This document shows positions 48,421 to 58,646 of a DNA stretch of 64,000 nt, piece by piece (the first letter of the stretch is position 1; each line of letters begins with the position of its first letter). Both the position numbers and the translations under genes were made by a program. The notes under the pieces were generated by a model, which worked only from the letters and a program-made list of their open reading frames with translations, was not told where the DNA came from and made no database searches. This DNA is from Rhynchopus sp. YZ270_cl-10 (taxonomy: Eukaryota > Euglenozoa > Diplonemea > Diplonemida > Diplonemidae). The stretch is from contig OZ037858.1 in NCBI GenBank assembly GCA_964035575.1, positions 496,001 through 560,000 on the forward strand, given 5' to 3'.

Positions 48421-48611
48421 GGGGTGTGCGGACCCCGCCGTGTGGTGACCTTTTATTATCGCTTGAAAACATAAGTGTCAAGCAGCGTTCAAAAAAAAAC
48501 CCCCCTCTGAGGGACTGAACACTCCAAAGGTAAACGTCTAGCCAGATGGGCGGGAAGAGGCATTTGCTAATATTTCCCCTCTTTCTCCCCCCGTTTTTTT
48601 ATTTATTTATG

Positions 48612-48870
48612 CCTTACTGGGGGGGGGGGGGGGGGGGGGTCGAATAGTAGATCCCCCCCTAAATTTCAGACTCCAATTTTTTTGACCCTATTTTAGGTGC
48701 TCGAAAGTGGAGTCTGACCCCCATGTCCAGATCACAAAAATGCCCGATGAGTCCCAATAGAGCAACAGATTTCATGTTTTGAGTAGTCGTGGTAATATGT
48801 GGAAAAAAATTTATACAGGGGGGATCCACTATTTAGGGGGGATCCACTATTCGACCCCCCCCCAGTAAGG
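48612..48870. mobile_element. MITE, 259 bp, ends CCTTACTGGGGG
   Basis: The left end CCTTACTGGGGG with a G run and TCGAATAGT(A)GATCCCCCCC is inverted at the right (GGGGGGATCCACTATTCGAC, then C run, CCAGTAAGG). GGGGGGATCCACTATT is duplicated near the right end. No coding capacity. Confidence 0.7.
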
Positions 48871-50342
48871 AGGCTTGGTTGCCACCAAAAAACCCTCCTC
48901 TAGAGTGAGTGTATTAACCCACTCCGCAGATATTATTTAACAGTCGTAGAACGCTTTTTTTTTCCTAGGACCTAATTCCGTATTCTGTACCAGACGAAAC
49001 CCCACCCCCCACCCTAGGTTGGTATACCGTATTATACGGTGTATAAAACGGACCGAATACCGAATAATTCGTATAATTAATAAAACGAATTATTCGAATT
49101 TTACAACCTAGCCTCCCCCACCCCCCCCCCCCCAGCACTTCAAGAGCAAAGAGAAGTTGAAAGTGCTAGCATCCCGTTCCTGCATCGGATGAGGATGCAG
49201 GAATGGAAGAAAAAAAGTTTATTTTGATGGATAGTTGACACGGTAACAATTTACGTAAAGCACCAGGCAACACCCCCATGTTGTTACAAACTTATTTCGG
49301 TATCAACTATACAGAATATAACACCCCATAACCCCACCTTCATGTTGCTTACCACACAATGAAGGAAAGATTATGGCATGTGATTGTCTGTTGTTTTTGA
49401 CAAAGAAGAAAAAGTGAAAGGTCCTTAACTGAGTCCGAGAAGCGGGACACGGACAAGGACTCCTCCCTATTACTCTCTAGCAAAGACAATGAAGCCACCA
49501 AAGAAGAAAAAAAGTGAAATTGATAGTGCAAACGCCTCGGTGACACTCCGCGGGTTTATCAAGAACCCCGGAGTGTGTTCCTGGGAGTTGCTAACCACAA
49601 AGTACCCAGTTAATGCAACCAGGATATTGCTGGAAGAAAGCAAACACACCTCACACACCATCAGCAGGGAGGGGGGGAGGAAATCTTGAAAGATGAACAT
49701 GTCTGCAGGGGCACACACTTGGAGAAAACAGAAAACAGAACACATAAATAACAAAGTAAACACAACCAAACTGAACTGACAAAAATAAATAAATAACCGA
49801 ACACAAACTCAGCGACGTCCCCCCTTTTTTTAGGGGTAGTGGCTTGATGGGGACGTGTTGCTCTTTTTCCTTTGTTCTTTTTTTTACAACATCTGCAACG
49901 CTTTGATGAACTTAAGCCTTTTTCGGTGCTTAGCCACCTCAAAAAAAAATACAAAAAAAATATTGGGGAAATCCAGAACTCCAATCCCAAACTAGTAAGC
50001 TAGTTGCCCAGTTCCGGATTTTTGAAATGAAATCCGAAAGAGATTTTCGCCTTGGGCAAAACTGGACCCGCCAAAAGACAGAGCAGCATGCACTTGACAC
50101 TTAAGGGCGACACGAACCTTCAATGCACGACACGATTCACTCAAAGCCACTCGCCTAATCGAACTTCCCCGGGGACTTCAAAAAAAAAAAAAAAACAATG
50201 TTTAAATCAGGGAAGTTCCTAAGTGAGACCGAGAACATGAAATTCTGGATTTTAGTTTTTTTTTCCTTTTTTTTTTTCCTTTTTTCCTTGGGGGGCTTTC
50301 TTGTGGTTTCTGGTGGGTGTCACTGTAGGTGACACACCACCA
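48871..50342. other. Spacer, 1.5 kb
   Basis: No gene. CTAGGTTG ... CAACCTAG (49014-49111) bound a very A/T-rich stretch with TACCGTATTATACGG palindromes, perhaps a 100-bp MITE. Diverged repeat B pieces lie near 49150 and 49512, and hairpin C at 49903-49940. Confidence 0.4.
49903..49940 (+). repeat. Dispersed hairpin repeat C
   Basis: GATGAACTTAAGCCTTTTTC, then GGTGCTTAGCCACCTC. Confidence 0.45.
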
Positions 50343-50454
50343 GTGTGGTGAAATGGTCGAAACTCTCAAAAGCAAGAGTTTTCAGGGGGCAAGAAAATGA
50401 GTATTTACAACCCTCCCGCCAGGTACCCGAAGGCTCCCGGCGGGAGGGTCATAT

Positions 50455-50655
50455 TTTCGAAACCCTCCCGCCGGGTTTTTTGCTCGAGGGAGCCCTGTTG
50501 GACCACGAGGGGACCCGTGTGGGCTCGAGGGAGGCCGTGTGGGGGAACGAGGGCGAAGCCCGAGCCCCACACGGCCTCCCGAGGGCCCACACGGGTCCCC
50601 GAGGGTCCAACAGGGCTCCCGAGAGCAAAAAACCCGGCGGGAGCGGTTTCGAAAA
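50455..50655. mobile_element. G+C-rich foldback of about 200 bp
   Basis: Arms of about 95-100 bp meet near 50557. Left GAAACCCTCCCGCCGGGTTT, GGACCCGTGTGGGC, AGGCCGTGTGGGG is mirrored by CCCCACACGGCCTCC, GCCCACACGGGTCC, AAACCCGGCGGGAG. It is strongly G+C-rich in an A/T-rich setting. Confidence 0.65.
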
Positions 50656-50776
50656 GGACCCTCACAACGGAGAGCCTAAGGGGTGGCTAGGGGGGTTGTA
50701 GGACGCTTTGTTTCACGGGGGAGGGTCAAAAAAACCCTCACCGACGCTACGTAGAGTGAGAAAAACCCAAAAAACC

Positions 50777-50980
50777 TGGCGGGAGGGTCCAAAAAGCTGG
50801 CGGGAGGGTCCACAGACCTGGCGGGAGGGTCCCCAGACCTGGCGGGAGGGTCCCCAGACCTGGCGGGAGGGTCCCCAGACCTGGCGGGAGGGTCCACAGA
50901 CCTGGCGGGAGGGTCCCCAGACCTGGCGGGAGGGTCCACAGACCTGGCGGGAGGGTCCAAAAGCTGGCGGGAGGGTCCGG
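50777..50980 (+). repeat. 21-bp minisatellite, about 10 copies
   Basis: Unit CCTGGCGGGAGGGTCC plus CCAGA or ACAGA. The array is followed by inverted versions (GACCCTCCCGCCAGG, GACCCTCCCGGCGGG) to about 51065, and shares its core with the neighbouring foldback. The open frames across it are repeat artefacts. Confidence 0.85.
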
Positions 50981-51261
50981 ACCCTCCCGCCAGGTTTACC
51001 CTCCCGCCGGGTGGGTTTGACCCTCCCGGCGGGCGTGTAAAGTAGCTGGCGGGAGGGTCTTTTTGACCCTCCCTAGGGAAACAAAAAAATTGACACCAAA
51101 ATCCTGCACCATCCAGGGCTGTATCCCCAATTTTTTTTGCCTGCGGCGCCATTTTTCATTTTTTGCTCTGCAAAAAAAGGGTTCGTTGGAAGCTAGATTT
51201 TTACACCGTACCCAAAATTTTTTGCCTGCGGCGCCATTTATATTATTTTTTTGCTCCGCAA

Positions 51262-51306
51262 AAAGAGAAGTGCAAACGCCTCACCGTTCATCGGCGGAAG
51301 CACTGG
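51262..51306 (+). repeat. Dispersed repeat B copy with longer 3' flank
   Basis: AAAGAGAAGTGCAAACGCCT, CACCGTTCATCGGCGGAAGC, ACTGGTT. The next part, GGGTTATCGAACCCCAGAGA, is echoed at 63158-63177 (GGGTTGTCCAACCCCAGAGA), so the element is longer than 50 bp. Confidence 0.55.
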
Positions 51307-52379
51307 TTCCACGGGTTATCGAACCCCAGAGAGCTACCACGAGGGAGCGTATATGCAGGCACAAAATCACTGCCCCATCCAAATAATATTCCCAACGTCT
51401 TTGGGGATCCCCTTGCATTTTGCAGCCAAAATGCAACTAGACCAAAGCTGCAAAAAGTTCCGCGCGCGTGTAGCGCGCCCGGATTTGGGACCCCTTTTTG
51501 AATTTCGAGGGGCGGTTAAAGTGGACCCAGAATCACAGTTCTGACACTCATTTAGCATTGTGAGCAACGTACTAGTTGTCGTAACCAAAATTTGTATCAA
51601 TCAAGAACTTGTCCATTTTCTCGAAATGACCCCACTACAGTGAGGGTAGAGCTCGGAAAGCCCGAAAAAGGGCAAAAAACCCCACCCAAAAAAAGGAAAA
51701 AAACGGGAACATAAATCCAGAATTTTGCTGTTTTTTCCGAGAACAAGGGGCAACCCTGGTTTAAATGCCACCCTCACATGCTTAGTCAAAGCGAGGGTGT
51801 GGTAGAGACGTTGATGAACAGTTTTTTTAATTTTCTTTTTTTATTGGAACACAGATATTTTTTGTAGCGCAACCTGCTGAGCGGCGGTCGGCATCCCATA
51901 AACCTAATAAATGGGTGACAACTTGCCGGAAAACCCCGTCTAGTGATGGATGGTGGTAAAAGGTGTGTTATCGTGGTGGTACGCTACAGTGTTCCGTGCT
52001 GTGGTTGAGTTACAGTGAGTTCCTGTTCTTTTTGTGTACCCAAAACTTATCCCTCCGTCGCGAAAAAAAAAAAAAAAAGAGAAACATTTTTTTCTTGCAG
52101 TATCAACATTCCCTAGGTTCGGCCCTCCATCTCCAAGGGTTGCGATACTTACAGTGCACCTACCTAATAGTGTGGAGGAGATGGGACAATTGGAAATTCT
52201 GATTTGACCCTTTTCCCTTTTTTTTAACTTTATGCATCTCGTCGACAAACGAGACATAGGAAAGAGCGTTGTTTTTTGTGGACAAGAAGGCATATCTCTG
52301 AAAACATGTGTGGGTTATCCCTAGCATTCGGAATATAACCCATTTTTGCGTGCGTGTTTTTTTTTCCTTTTTTTCTTTT
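51307..52379. other. Spacer, 1.1 kb
   Basis: A/T-rich spacer. No gene or recognised repeat beyond the 3' part of repeat B. Confidence 0.35.
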
Positions 52380-52511
52380 GTCACCTCATGAAGGAGGAAA
52401 TAGAAACAAAGCATTTTGAACACATTTTGCGGTTCTAAGGAATCGCGCTGCAGAGCCACGCCTCACCACCTCCCCCATGAGATTTTTTCGTGATGGGTGC
52501 GAAGGTTCTAT
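52380..52511 (-). repeat. SINE-like dispersed repeat A, copy 3
   Basis: Reverse-strand copy, shorter by about 35 bp in the box A region, with the tail TTTCTATTTCCTCCTTCATG kept. Confidence 0.5.
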
Positions 52512-52658
52512 TTCTTCTCTTCTTCTTTCCGCTCAGGGTTTTAATATTCAATTGAAAACTTTCAAGAAGACTGCATGTGCCCCCTCGTGGCTGGGAGAGG
52601 TGTCTGCACCGTTTGCGTTCCTTCAAAAATGAACAAAGTGTTACTCTGCCGTCCCAAC

Positions 52659-52686
52659 GACATCAGGTACTCCTGTACCTGATGTC
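52659..52686. repeat. Perfect 12-bp hairpin
   Basis: GACATCAGGTAC, loop TCCT, GTACCTGATGTC. An isolated perfect stem; it could be a small inverted repeat or a terminator-like fold. Confidence 0.5.
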
Positions 52687-52851
52687 GGGATCAAAAAAGG
52701 TATCAATGGGACCAGGTCCCGGAAATGAAAAGAAAAAAGAGAGGTGAGCATCTGAGCAATGAAAAAATGCCTCACCACGTGGGTTAACTCTTGAAATGAA
52801 GCCTCCAGGTTGTTCCATTCGTAGAACCGAAATCAAAAAAAAAAAAAAAAA

Positions 52852-54516
52852 AAAAATAACTAATTATTAGCGTGAAATAAAGTGCACTTTTTTTCACGCC
52901 CACGTAATTTTGGCTCACGAGTGAGAGTTTATTGCCCGAGCCGCAGGCGAGGGCAATAATAGAGCACGAGTGAGACAAAATACGTGGAAGTGAAAAAACG
53001 CACTTTATTTCAAACTAATACGTAGTTTTGTTTTACAAGTGAAAATGATATTTTTGCTGGGATCCTTCACAAACGAGACGTAAAATAGAGTGATTTTATG
53101 AACAAAATGTGGGTACCTGTAAGTGAGAGTGTGAATGAGAGTAGGGGAACATGTGAACATCAATCAAAAGCAGGGAAGGGGTTACTTTTTTTGATATATG
53201 CCTCCTATGACTGGTACTAATTACAAGATGTCACCACTCATCTCGCCTGTAGGGGGGGGGGCAGGTGTATAGAGCATCACAGAAGGGGGGTTTTTTTTTT
53301 TGCACTCATGATCATGGTTTGTTCTGTTGCACATTGATGTTAATCTTGACTTCTTGTGGCGTCTGAGTTGGGGGACTGTTGTTCTGTGTCAACAGCTGTG
53401 ACATCGCAACTTGACCGGCCTGTGTGACTTCGGTGTACCTTTGTGGCATTGCCTGACTGACCCACCCATAGTGGCGTTGCATCTGTACAATAGATGCTCC
53501 TGCCTCAGCGGCTTGAGTCGCAGAAGACCTGCGGAAGCTGTGCCCAGTGTACGAACCGTCCAGCGCAAGCACCCTCGCGACTTCTGCAGGTATGCCGTAC
53601 ATTTTGTTGATGCCAAGAGGTTGCACACGAAAGGTCCCAGTAGTAGTTCTGTCAGCTGTCGTCTTAGTTCCAGTGATGAAGAAGCGACCCTCCTGTGAAA
53701 CTGGTGAGCGCCGGTTCAGGTACTCCTCCACCACACAAAAGTAGATGCTGTCTCTTGGTACCACAAACCTCCCACGCTCCATGTCGGCCTTTTTCACCTT
53801 AGCACAGTGCTGGTACGTGAAGAGGTATCCCACTGGTGATTCCTGATAATTTGTCATCTCAAGCATCAGTGCTTCTGTGCATCTCATTCCCGACAGAAAA
53901 CACACCGCGACGTAAGCCTTGCGGACACACCAGTAGCAGTCGCTCAACTCGCTCATCTTGAGAAACATCTCCACTTCTCCCTTCGAAAACGTCTTGCTCT
54001 TCTTCGTCGATTCGTCACTTCCCCAGGTCTTCAGCAACAGCCCGATGCGGTGGTACTCCTTTAGTGAAAAGTCGAACTCCGTCTTGAACATAAAGTTGAG
54101 CTTAGAGTAGCACGACCATAATGAGCTGGCTTTGTAGCTGCGTTCTTCGCGCAGGTGTGTCAAGTAAGAGACCACATGTTCTTCTCTTGGCTGCTTCCGC
54201 CCCGTGATTTTATTGTGTTGTAAAAACTTATTCCACTCCGTTTTGTATGCAGTGCTTGACTTCAACCCTGCCAGAAGCTCGGTCTCATACAGATCCTCCA
54301 TAGCCTCCTTCTTCTTGGTCCTTGGCATGATTTGTAGGGTGGAGTGTGTGGTTTTGTGACTGACAGAAAACAGTGAAACTTTTTTTCACGCCAGTGAAAC
54401 TTTTTTTCACGCCTCCAGCGAAATTACTAAGAGCAAGCGTGAAAAAAAGCTCACTTTATTTCACGCCCCGTTTGTGAAGGATCCCAGCAAAAAGTCATTT
54501 TCACATGTGATATAAA
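52852..54516 (-). mobile_element. Crypton-like DNA transposon, copy 1
   Basis: 1665 bp, almost equal to 56897-58560; the only difference I found is one G in a G run. It carries one recombinase gene. Flanks are A runs on both sides, so the exact edge is blurred. Inside the ends, GCGTGAAATAAAGTGCAC (52870-52899) is inverted at 54437-54466, and 53031-53083 (GTGAAAATGA...CTGGGATCCTTCACAAACG) is inverted at 54467-54516. A 95-bp hairpin with a GAGCCGCAGGC loop lies near 52898-52990. Two direct GTGAAACTTTTTTTCACGCC units sit near 54377-54415. These are likely recombinase-binding sites. Confidence 0.8.
53312..54328 (-). CDS. Crypton-like tyrosine recombinase, copy 1
   Basis: 338 aa from ATG 54328. 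An N-terminal SAM-like helical region (about 10-105: SSTAYKTEWNKFLQHNKITG...) precedes the catalytic domain. Catalytic residues by eye: Arg149 (LSGMRCTEAL), His263 and Arg266 (GHSFRRSSATQAAEAGASIV), His286 (RHYGWV) and nucleophile Tyr298 (MPQRYTEV). A Gln/Asn-rich tail follows. It would excise and insert the element through a circular intermediate. There is no reverse transcriptase nearby and this is the element's only gene, which fits Cryptons rather than DIRS elements. The usual GCR1-like C-terminal DNA-binding domain of fungal Cryptons is absent. Confidence 0.88.
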   Translation of the reverse strand: MPRTKKKEAMEDLYETELLAGLKSSTAYKTEWNKFLQHNKITGRKQPREEHVVSYLTHLREERSYKASSLWSCYSKLNFMFKTEFDFSLKEYHRIGLLLKTWGSDESTKKSKTFSKGEVEMFLKMSELSDCYWCVRKAYVAVCFLSGMRCTEALMLEMTNYQESPVGYLFTYQHCAKVKKADMERGRFVVPRDSIYFCVVEEYLNRRSPVSQEGRFFITGTKTTADRTTTGTFRVQPLGINKMYGIPAEVARVLALDGSYTGHSFRRSSATQAAEAGASIVQMQRHYGWVSQAMPQRYTEVTQAGQVAMSQLLTQNNSPPTQTPQEVKININVQQNKP

Positions 54517-56896
54517 AAAAAAAAAGAGGAAAAAAAAAACGAATACTTGAAACACTTTTCTAACAGACACCACCTTCTAGCGAAATAACCCACTTTGGGA
54601 GTGAGTCCTTGACAGTGGTCTTTGCAACATCCGCCAAAAAAAAAAAAATATTAATACACCATATTTTACTCGATTATATTAGTTGAAGTATTGTTTTACT
54701 GCCGAAAAACACAAAAATGTAACGGTGTAAAAAGAAAAGAATGAAATATAAGAGAAAAAAAAACGGCTCTTGTAGAAGCTCGCGAAAAAAACTTGAAATA
54801 CAATAGCTCACTCGTGAAAGTGAACCTTGGTATCCGGATGAAAGCACAAATACCCTGCGGCCAACAACAGAAGGTAAAGGAAACCTACTGGCTTGCCCGT
54901 ACTGTAGGGTGAACGGGGGCAACGATGAATGAGGAGGGAGGAGCGGTACCTTTAGATTCTGTATTCCTCCCACCCCCCTTCTTTTCATAGGGTCTTGACA
55001 ACCCAGTCTGTCAAAAGGACTCACTTCTTTTCATGCACGATTGACACCTGCACAGGTTATGTCCTCAAAAAAGAAAAGCTTATGAACCCCCCTCCCGTAT
55101 AATATTTACATACGCGTATTATACGGGAGGGGGGTTTAAGATGATTCTCCCCTCTCCACCTTTTTGCCTGAAATTTTGATAGAGTTCAGTGGAATTTAGT
55201 GGGGTCTAAATACCATCAAACATCGCCAAATTTTAGGTAAAATTAGGTGGCCTCCTGTATTCATCTATAGTGCTGTGAATGAACCGGCATCCTTCTGGAT
55301 GTGTAAATAAAGAAAACACATAGTCTGCAGACAAAAACTTCGGTTCTTGGTGCAATCCTGAAAAAAGAAAGAAGGCAACAAAAAAGGTTGCATTTTTTTT
55401 TTTTTTTTTTTTTTTTGTTGCATTTACCCCAGGGATTTTTCTAATTCTGGATTGGGATTGGGATTTCGGAAAAATAAAAAAATTCCCTGAAAAAAATTCC
55501 CTGTTTTTCCCTACAGCAATTTCAGGTACATTCTACTCCACCCCACCCCCAGAGAGTTTCGCCTGTGGGATGCGATCGATCAACGCGATCAAATAAAGCG
55601 AAAAAAAGGGGAAAAGGAAAAAAAAAAAGTCCCGGATTTTTGAGGAAAAAAATGTCTCTCCAGGCGGTTGCTGTAGTTGTGGGTGCGGATGTTCACGTCA
55701 GTTGCAGTCAAACGTCCAGCATCGGAGACATTTGAGGTTGTGCACAAGAAGAAGGAGAAGACGTGTCAATCGCATTCAATTATGAGGGTTGTAAGACGGA
55801 GGAGATCTCAAATGTTGCGTACCGTGGCTTCGCCAGGAACCTTTGGGTGCCATGACTGCCGTTTCTTTCATAAATGTACCGAGGTTACTGATAAGGCTGA
55901 CACACTACGGATTGTGGTTCACCCCTCCCCACCTGCCTTTTGTGCATCAGAGGGGAGAAAGCGCCACGCCTCCCTGCACTGGCAGGGAGTCGCGCAGCGA
56001 CCGCTTTTACGGGGGGAAAGCTCGGGACCCCAAATGACCCCCGGCGAGAGCCCTGACGACATATCGGGAAATTTTTTTTTCCCCCCACAAAAAAGTCAAA
56101 AAACAGCCCAAAAACTATACCAATAAAACAGGGAATTTTTTGGATTGGGATTTCGGAATTTGGCCAAAAAGGGACGGATTTAGAGATATCCTTGATTTAC
56201 CCCTTCCTCAAGAAGGGTATGTTTTGTTTCCAAAACAGGGGATCTTTTGTGGGCATTGGCAGCTCCTCTAAAGAGAACTATAAAGAAAAATAAAGGCTAA
56301 GTCCTGGAATAGTTAGGTGTCTCCATAATGACAAAGCCCCTCTGAGAGACGCGTCGCCAGAGGATATCAATACATTTGACGTAACACATTGTCATCTACA
56401 CTTGAAGAGCAACCAAACCCTCAGGTTGTCACGTTAGTCGCGACCCATAATATCCCGCCTGACCTCGAGTTACCGCAACACAGAAGCAAGGTCAGGCCCC
56501 GGATTTTTCGGGTAAAAGAAGAAAATCTTATGGGCTGTGCAGGAGGGGGGGTTTAGTAAAAGAAATAAATTTCTTGTGCAGGAAGGGGAAGGGGGAGGGG
56601 GCATTCTGCTTGCTAAATGCGACAAAACGTTCTAAGTCACCGAGTCCCTTTGTTCCTCTCCGTGTCGTGCAACCGTAAGGGATTGGGCACCTGACTTCCT
56701 CTTCCGGTGTAGCGGCGGTACGATCTGAATAACCGCTGAAGACGGGTGGTACTGTTGATTGAGGCATTTTTAAAATTATTGCAAAAAAAAAACCCCCCCT
56801 TAACTTCAGGATACGCTAAGTAAACAAGAAAAGGGGGGAGCTTTTTTCGTCACTCTATAATTTTTCATCTTTTTCACGGTGTTAGTTATAGTGCGC
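54517..56896. other. Spacer between the two Cryptons, 2.4 kb
   Basis: No gene recognised. A strong hairpin CCCCTCCCGTATAATA ... TATTATACGGGAGGGG lies at 55087-55134. A run of about 24 T is at 55395-55416. Frames at 55677-56126 (plus) and 56528-56767 (minus, 79 aa, MPQSTVPPVFSGYSDRTAAT) have mixed composition. The latter could be a downstream exon of the gene at 58647-59523, but I have no proof. Confidence 0.4.
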
Positions 56897-58560
56897 AAAA
56901 ATAACTAATTATTAGCGTGAAATAAAGTGCACTTTTTTTCACGCCCACGTAATTTTGGCTCACGAGTGAGAGTTTATTGCCCGAGCCGCAGGCGAGGGCA
57001 ATAATAGAGCACGAGTGAGACAAAATACGTGGAAGTGAAAAAACGCACTTTATTTCAAACTAATACGTAGTTTTGTTTTACAAGTGAAAATGATATTTTT
57101 GCTGGGATCCTTCACAAACGAGACGTAAAATAGAGTGATTTTATGAACAAAATGTGGGTACCTGTAAGTGAGAGTGTGAATGAGAGTAGGGGAACATGTG
57201 AACATCAATCAAAAGCAGGGAAGGGGTTACTTTTTTTGATATATGCCTCCTATGACTGGTACTAATTACAAGATGTCACCACTCATCTCGCCTGTAGGGG
57301 GGGGGCAGGTGTATAGAGCATCACAGAAGGGGGGTTTTTTTTTTTGCACTCATGATCATGGTTTGTTCTGTTGCACATTGATGTTAATCTTGACTTCTTG
57401 TGGCGTCTGAGTTGGGGGACTGTTGTTCTGTGTCAACAGCTGTGACATCGCAACTTGACCGGCCTGTGTGACTTCGGTGTACCTTTGTGGCATTGCCTGA
57501 CTGACCCACCCATAGTGGCGTTGCATCTGTACAATAGATGCTCCTGCCTCAGCGGCTTGAGTCGCAGAAGACCTGCGGAAGCTGTGCCCAGTGTACGAAC
57601 CGTCCAGCGCAAGCACCCTCGCGACTTCTGCAGGTATGCCGTACATTTTGTTGATGCCAAGAGGTTGCACACGAAAGGTCCCAGTAGTAGTTCTGTCAGC
57701 TGTCGTCTTAGTTCCAGTGATGAAGAAGCGACCCTCCTGTGAAACTGGTGAGCGCCGGTTCAGGTACTCCTCCACCACACAAAAGTAGATGCTGTCTCTT
57801 GGTACCACAAACCTCCCACGCTCCATGTCGGCCTTTTTCACCTTAGCACAGTGCTGGTACGTGAAGAGGTATCCCACTGGTGATTCCTGATAATTTGTCA
57901 TCTCAAGCATCAGTGCTTCTGTGCATCTCATTCCCGACAGAAAACACACCGCGACGTAAGCCTTGCGGACACACCAGTAGCAGTCGCTCAACTCGCTCAT
58001 CTTGAGAAACATCTCCACTTCTCCCTTCGAAAACGTCTTGCTCTTCTTCGTCGATTCGTCACTTCCCCAGGTCTTCAGCAACAGCCCGATGCGGTGGTAC
58101 TCCTTTAGTGAAAAGTCGAACTCCGTCTTGAACATAAAGTTGAGCTTAGAGTAGCACGACCATAATGAGCTGGCTTTGTAGCTGCGTTCTTCGCGCAGGT
58201 GTGTCAAGTAAGAGACCACATGTTCTTCTCTTGGCTGCTTCCGCCCCGTGATTTTATTGTGTTGTAAAAACTTATTCCACTCCGTTTTGTATGCAGTGCT
58301 TGACTTCAACCCTGCCAGAAGCTCGGTCTCATACAGATCCTCCATAGCCTCCTTCTTCTTGGTCCTTGGCATGATTTGTAGGGTGGAGTGTGTGGTTTTG
58401 TGACTGACAGAAAACAGTGAAACTTTTTTTCACGCCAGTGAAACTTTTTTTCACGCCTCCAGCGAAATTACTAAGAGCAAGCGTGAAAAAAAGCTCACTT
58501 TATTTCACGCCCCGTTTGTGAAGGATCCCAGCAAAAAGTCATTTTCACATGTGATATAAA
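56897..58560 (-). mobile_element. Crypton-like DNA transposon, copy 2
   Basis: 1664 bp, same orientation as copy 1 and 4045 bp away. The left flank is GTGCGCAAAA and the right edge AAAGGAAAAT, so a short A-run repeat (AAA) could be the crossover core. It lies directly downstream (minus sense) of two host exons. Confidence 0.8.
57356..58372 (-). CDS. Crypton-like tyrosine recombinase, copy 2
   Basis: 338 aa, identical to the product of copy 1, with the whole catalytic set (Arg149, His263, Arg266, His286, Tyr298). Equality over the complete gene and flanks means that one copy arose from the other very recently, or that the two are kept alike by conversion. Confidence 0.88.
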   Translation of the reverse strand: MPRTKKKEAMEDLYETELLAGLKSSTAYKTEWNKFLQHNKITGRKQPREEHVVSYLTHLREERSYKASSLWSCYSKLNFMFKTEFDFSLKEYHRIGLLLKTWGSDESTKKSKTFSKGEVEMFLKMSELSDCYWCVRKAYVAVCFLSGMRCTEALMLEMTNYQESPVGYLFTYQHCAKVKKADMERGRFVVPRDSIYFCVVEEYLNRRSPVSQEGRFFITGTKTTADRTTTGTFRVQPLGINKMYGIPAEVARVLALDGSYTGHSFRRSSATQAAEAGASIVQMQRHYGWVSQAMPQRYTEVTQAGQVAMSQLLTQNNSPPTQTPQEVKININVQQNKP

Positions 58561-58646
58561 GGAAAATAATCAACCTTGGTACGACTAAGGTACCGTCATT
58601 TCTATTTTCCTGCACGAAAAGCAAAAAAAAAAACCCAAAGACATAC

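Larger units (their letters stand above)
44792..48442. mobile_element. 3.65-kb element bounded by inverted palindromic arrays
   Basis: The left end CACGGCGGGGTCCACACACC, CGAGGGTCCGTAAA is matched in inverted orientation at the right end (TTTACGGACCCTCGGGGTGT, GCGGACCCCGCCGTG). Inside each end is an array of the palindrome GGTCCGTAATTACGGACC and its variant GGTACGTAATTACGTACC (44865-44946; 48276-48370). The body has a 290-bp direct repeat (45119-45413 and 47647-47933), a SINE-like copy and a 7-bp satellite. I see no transposase. It may be a non-autonomous transposon that gained satellites, or a repeat-built locus. Confidence 0.55.

Noticed and set aside
50777-50980. Possible CRISPR-like array
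   Set aside because: Units are contiguous 21-mers without variable spacers, in eukaryotic DNA with no cas-like genes. It is a minisatellite.
53389-53628. Small frames overlapping the Crypton recombinase on both strands
   Set aside because: They repeat in both copies only because the element does; they are shadows of the recombinase frame.
55677-56126. 149-aa plus-strand frame
   Set aside because: Mixed composition, ends in homopolymers, no family recognised; not enough to call a gene.
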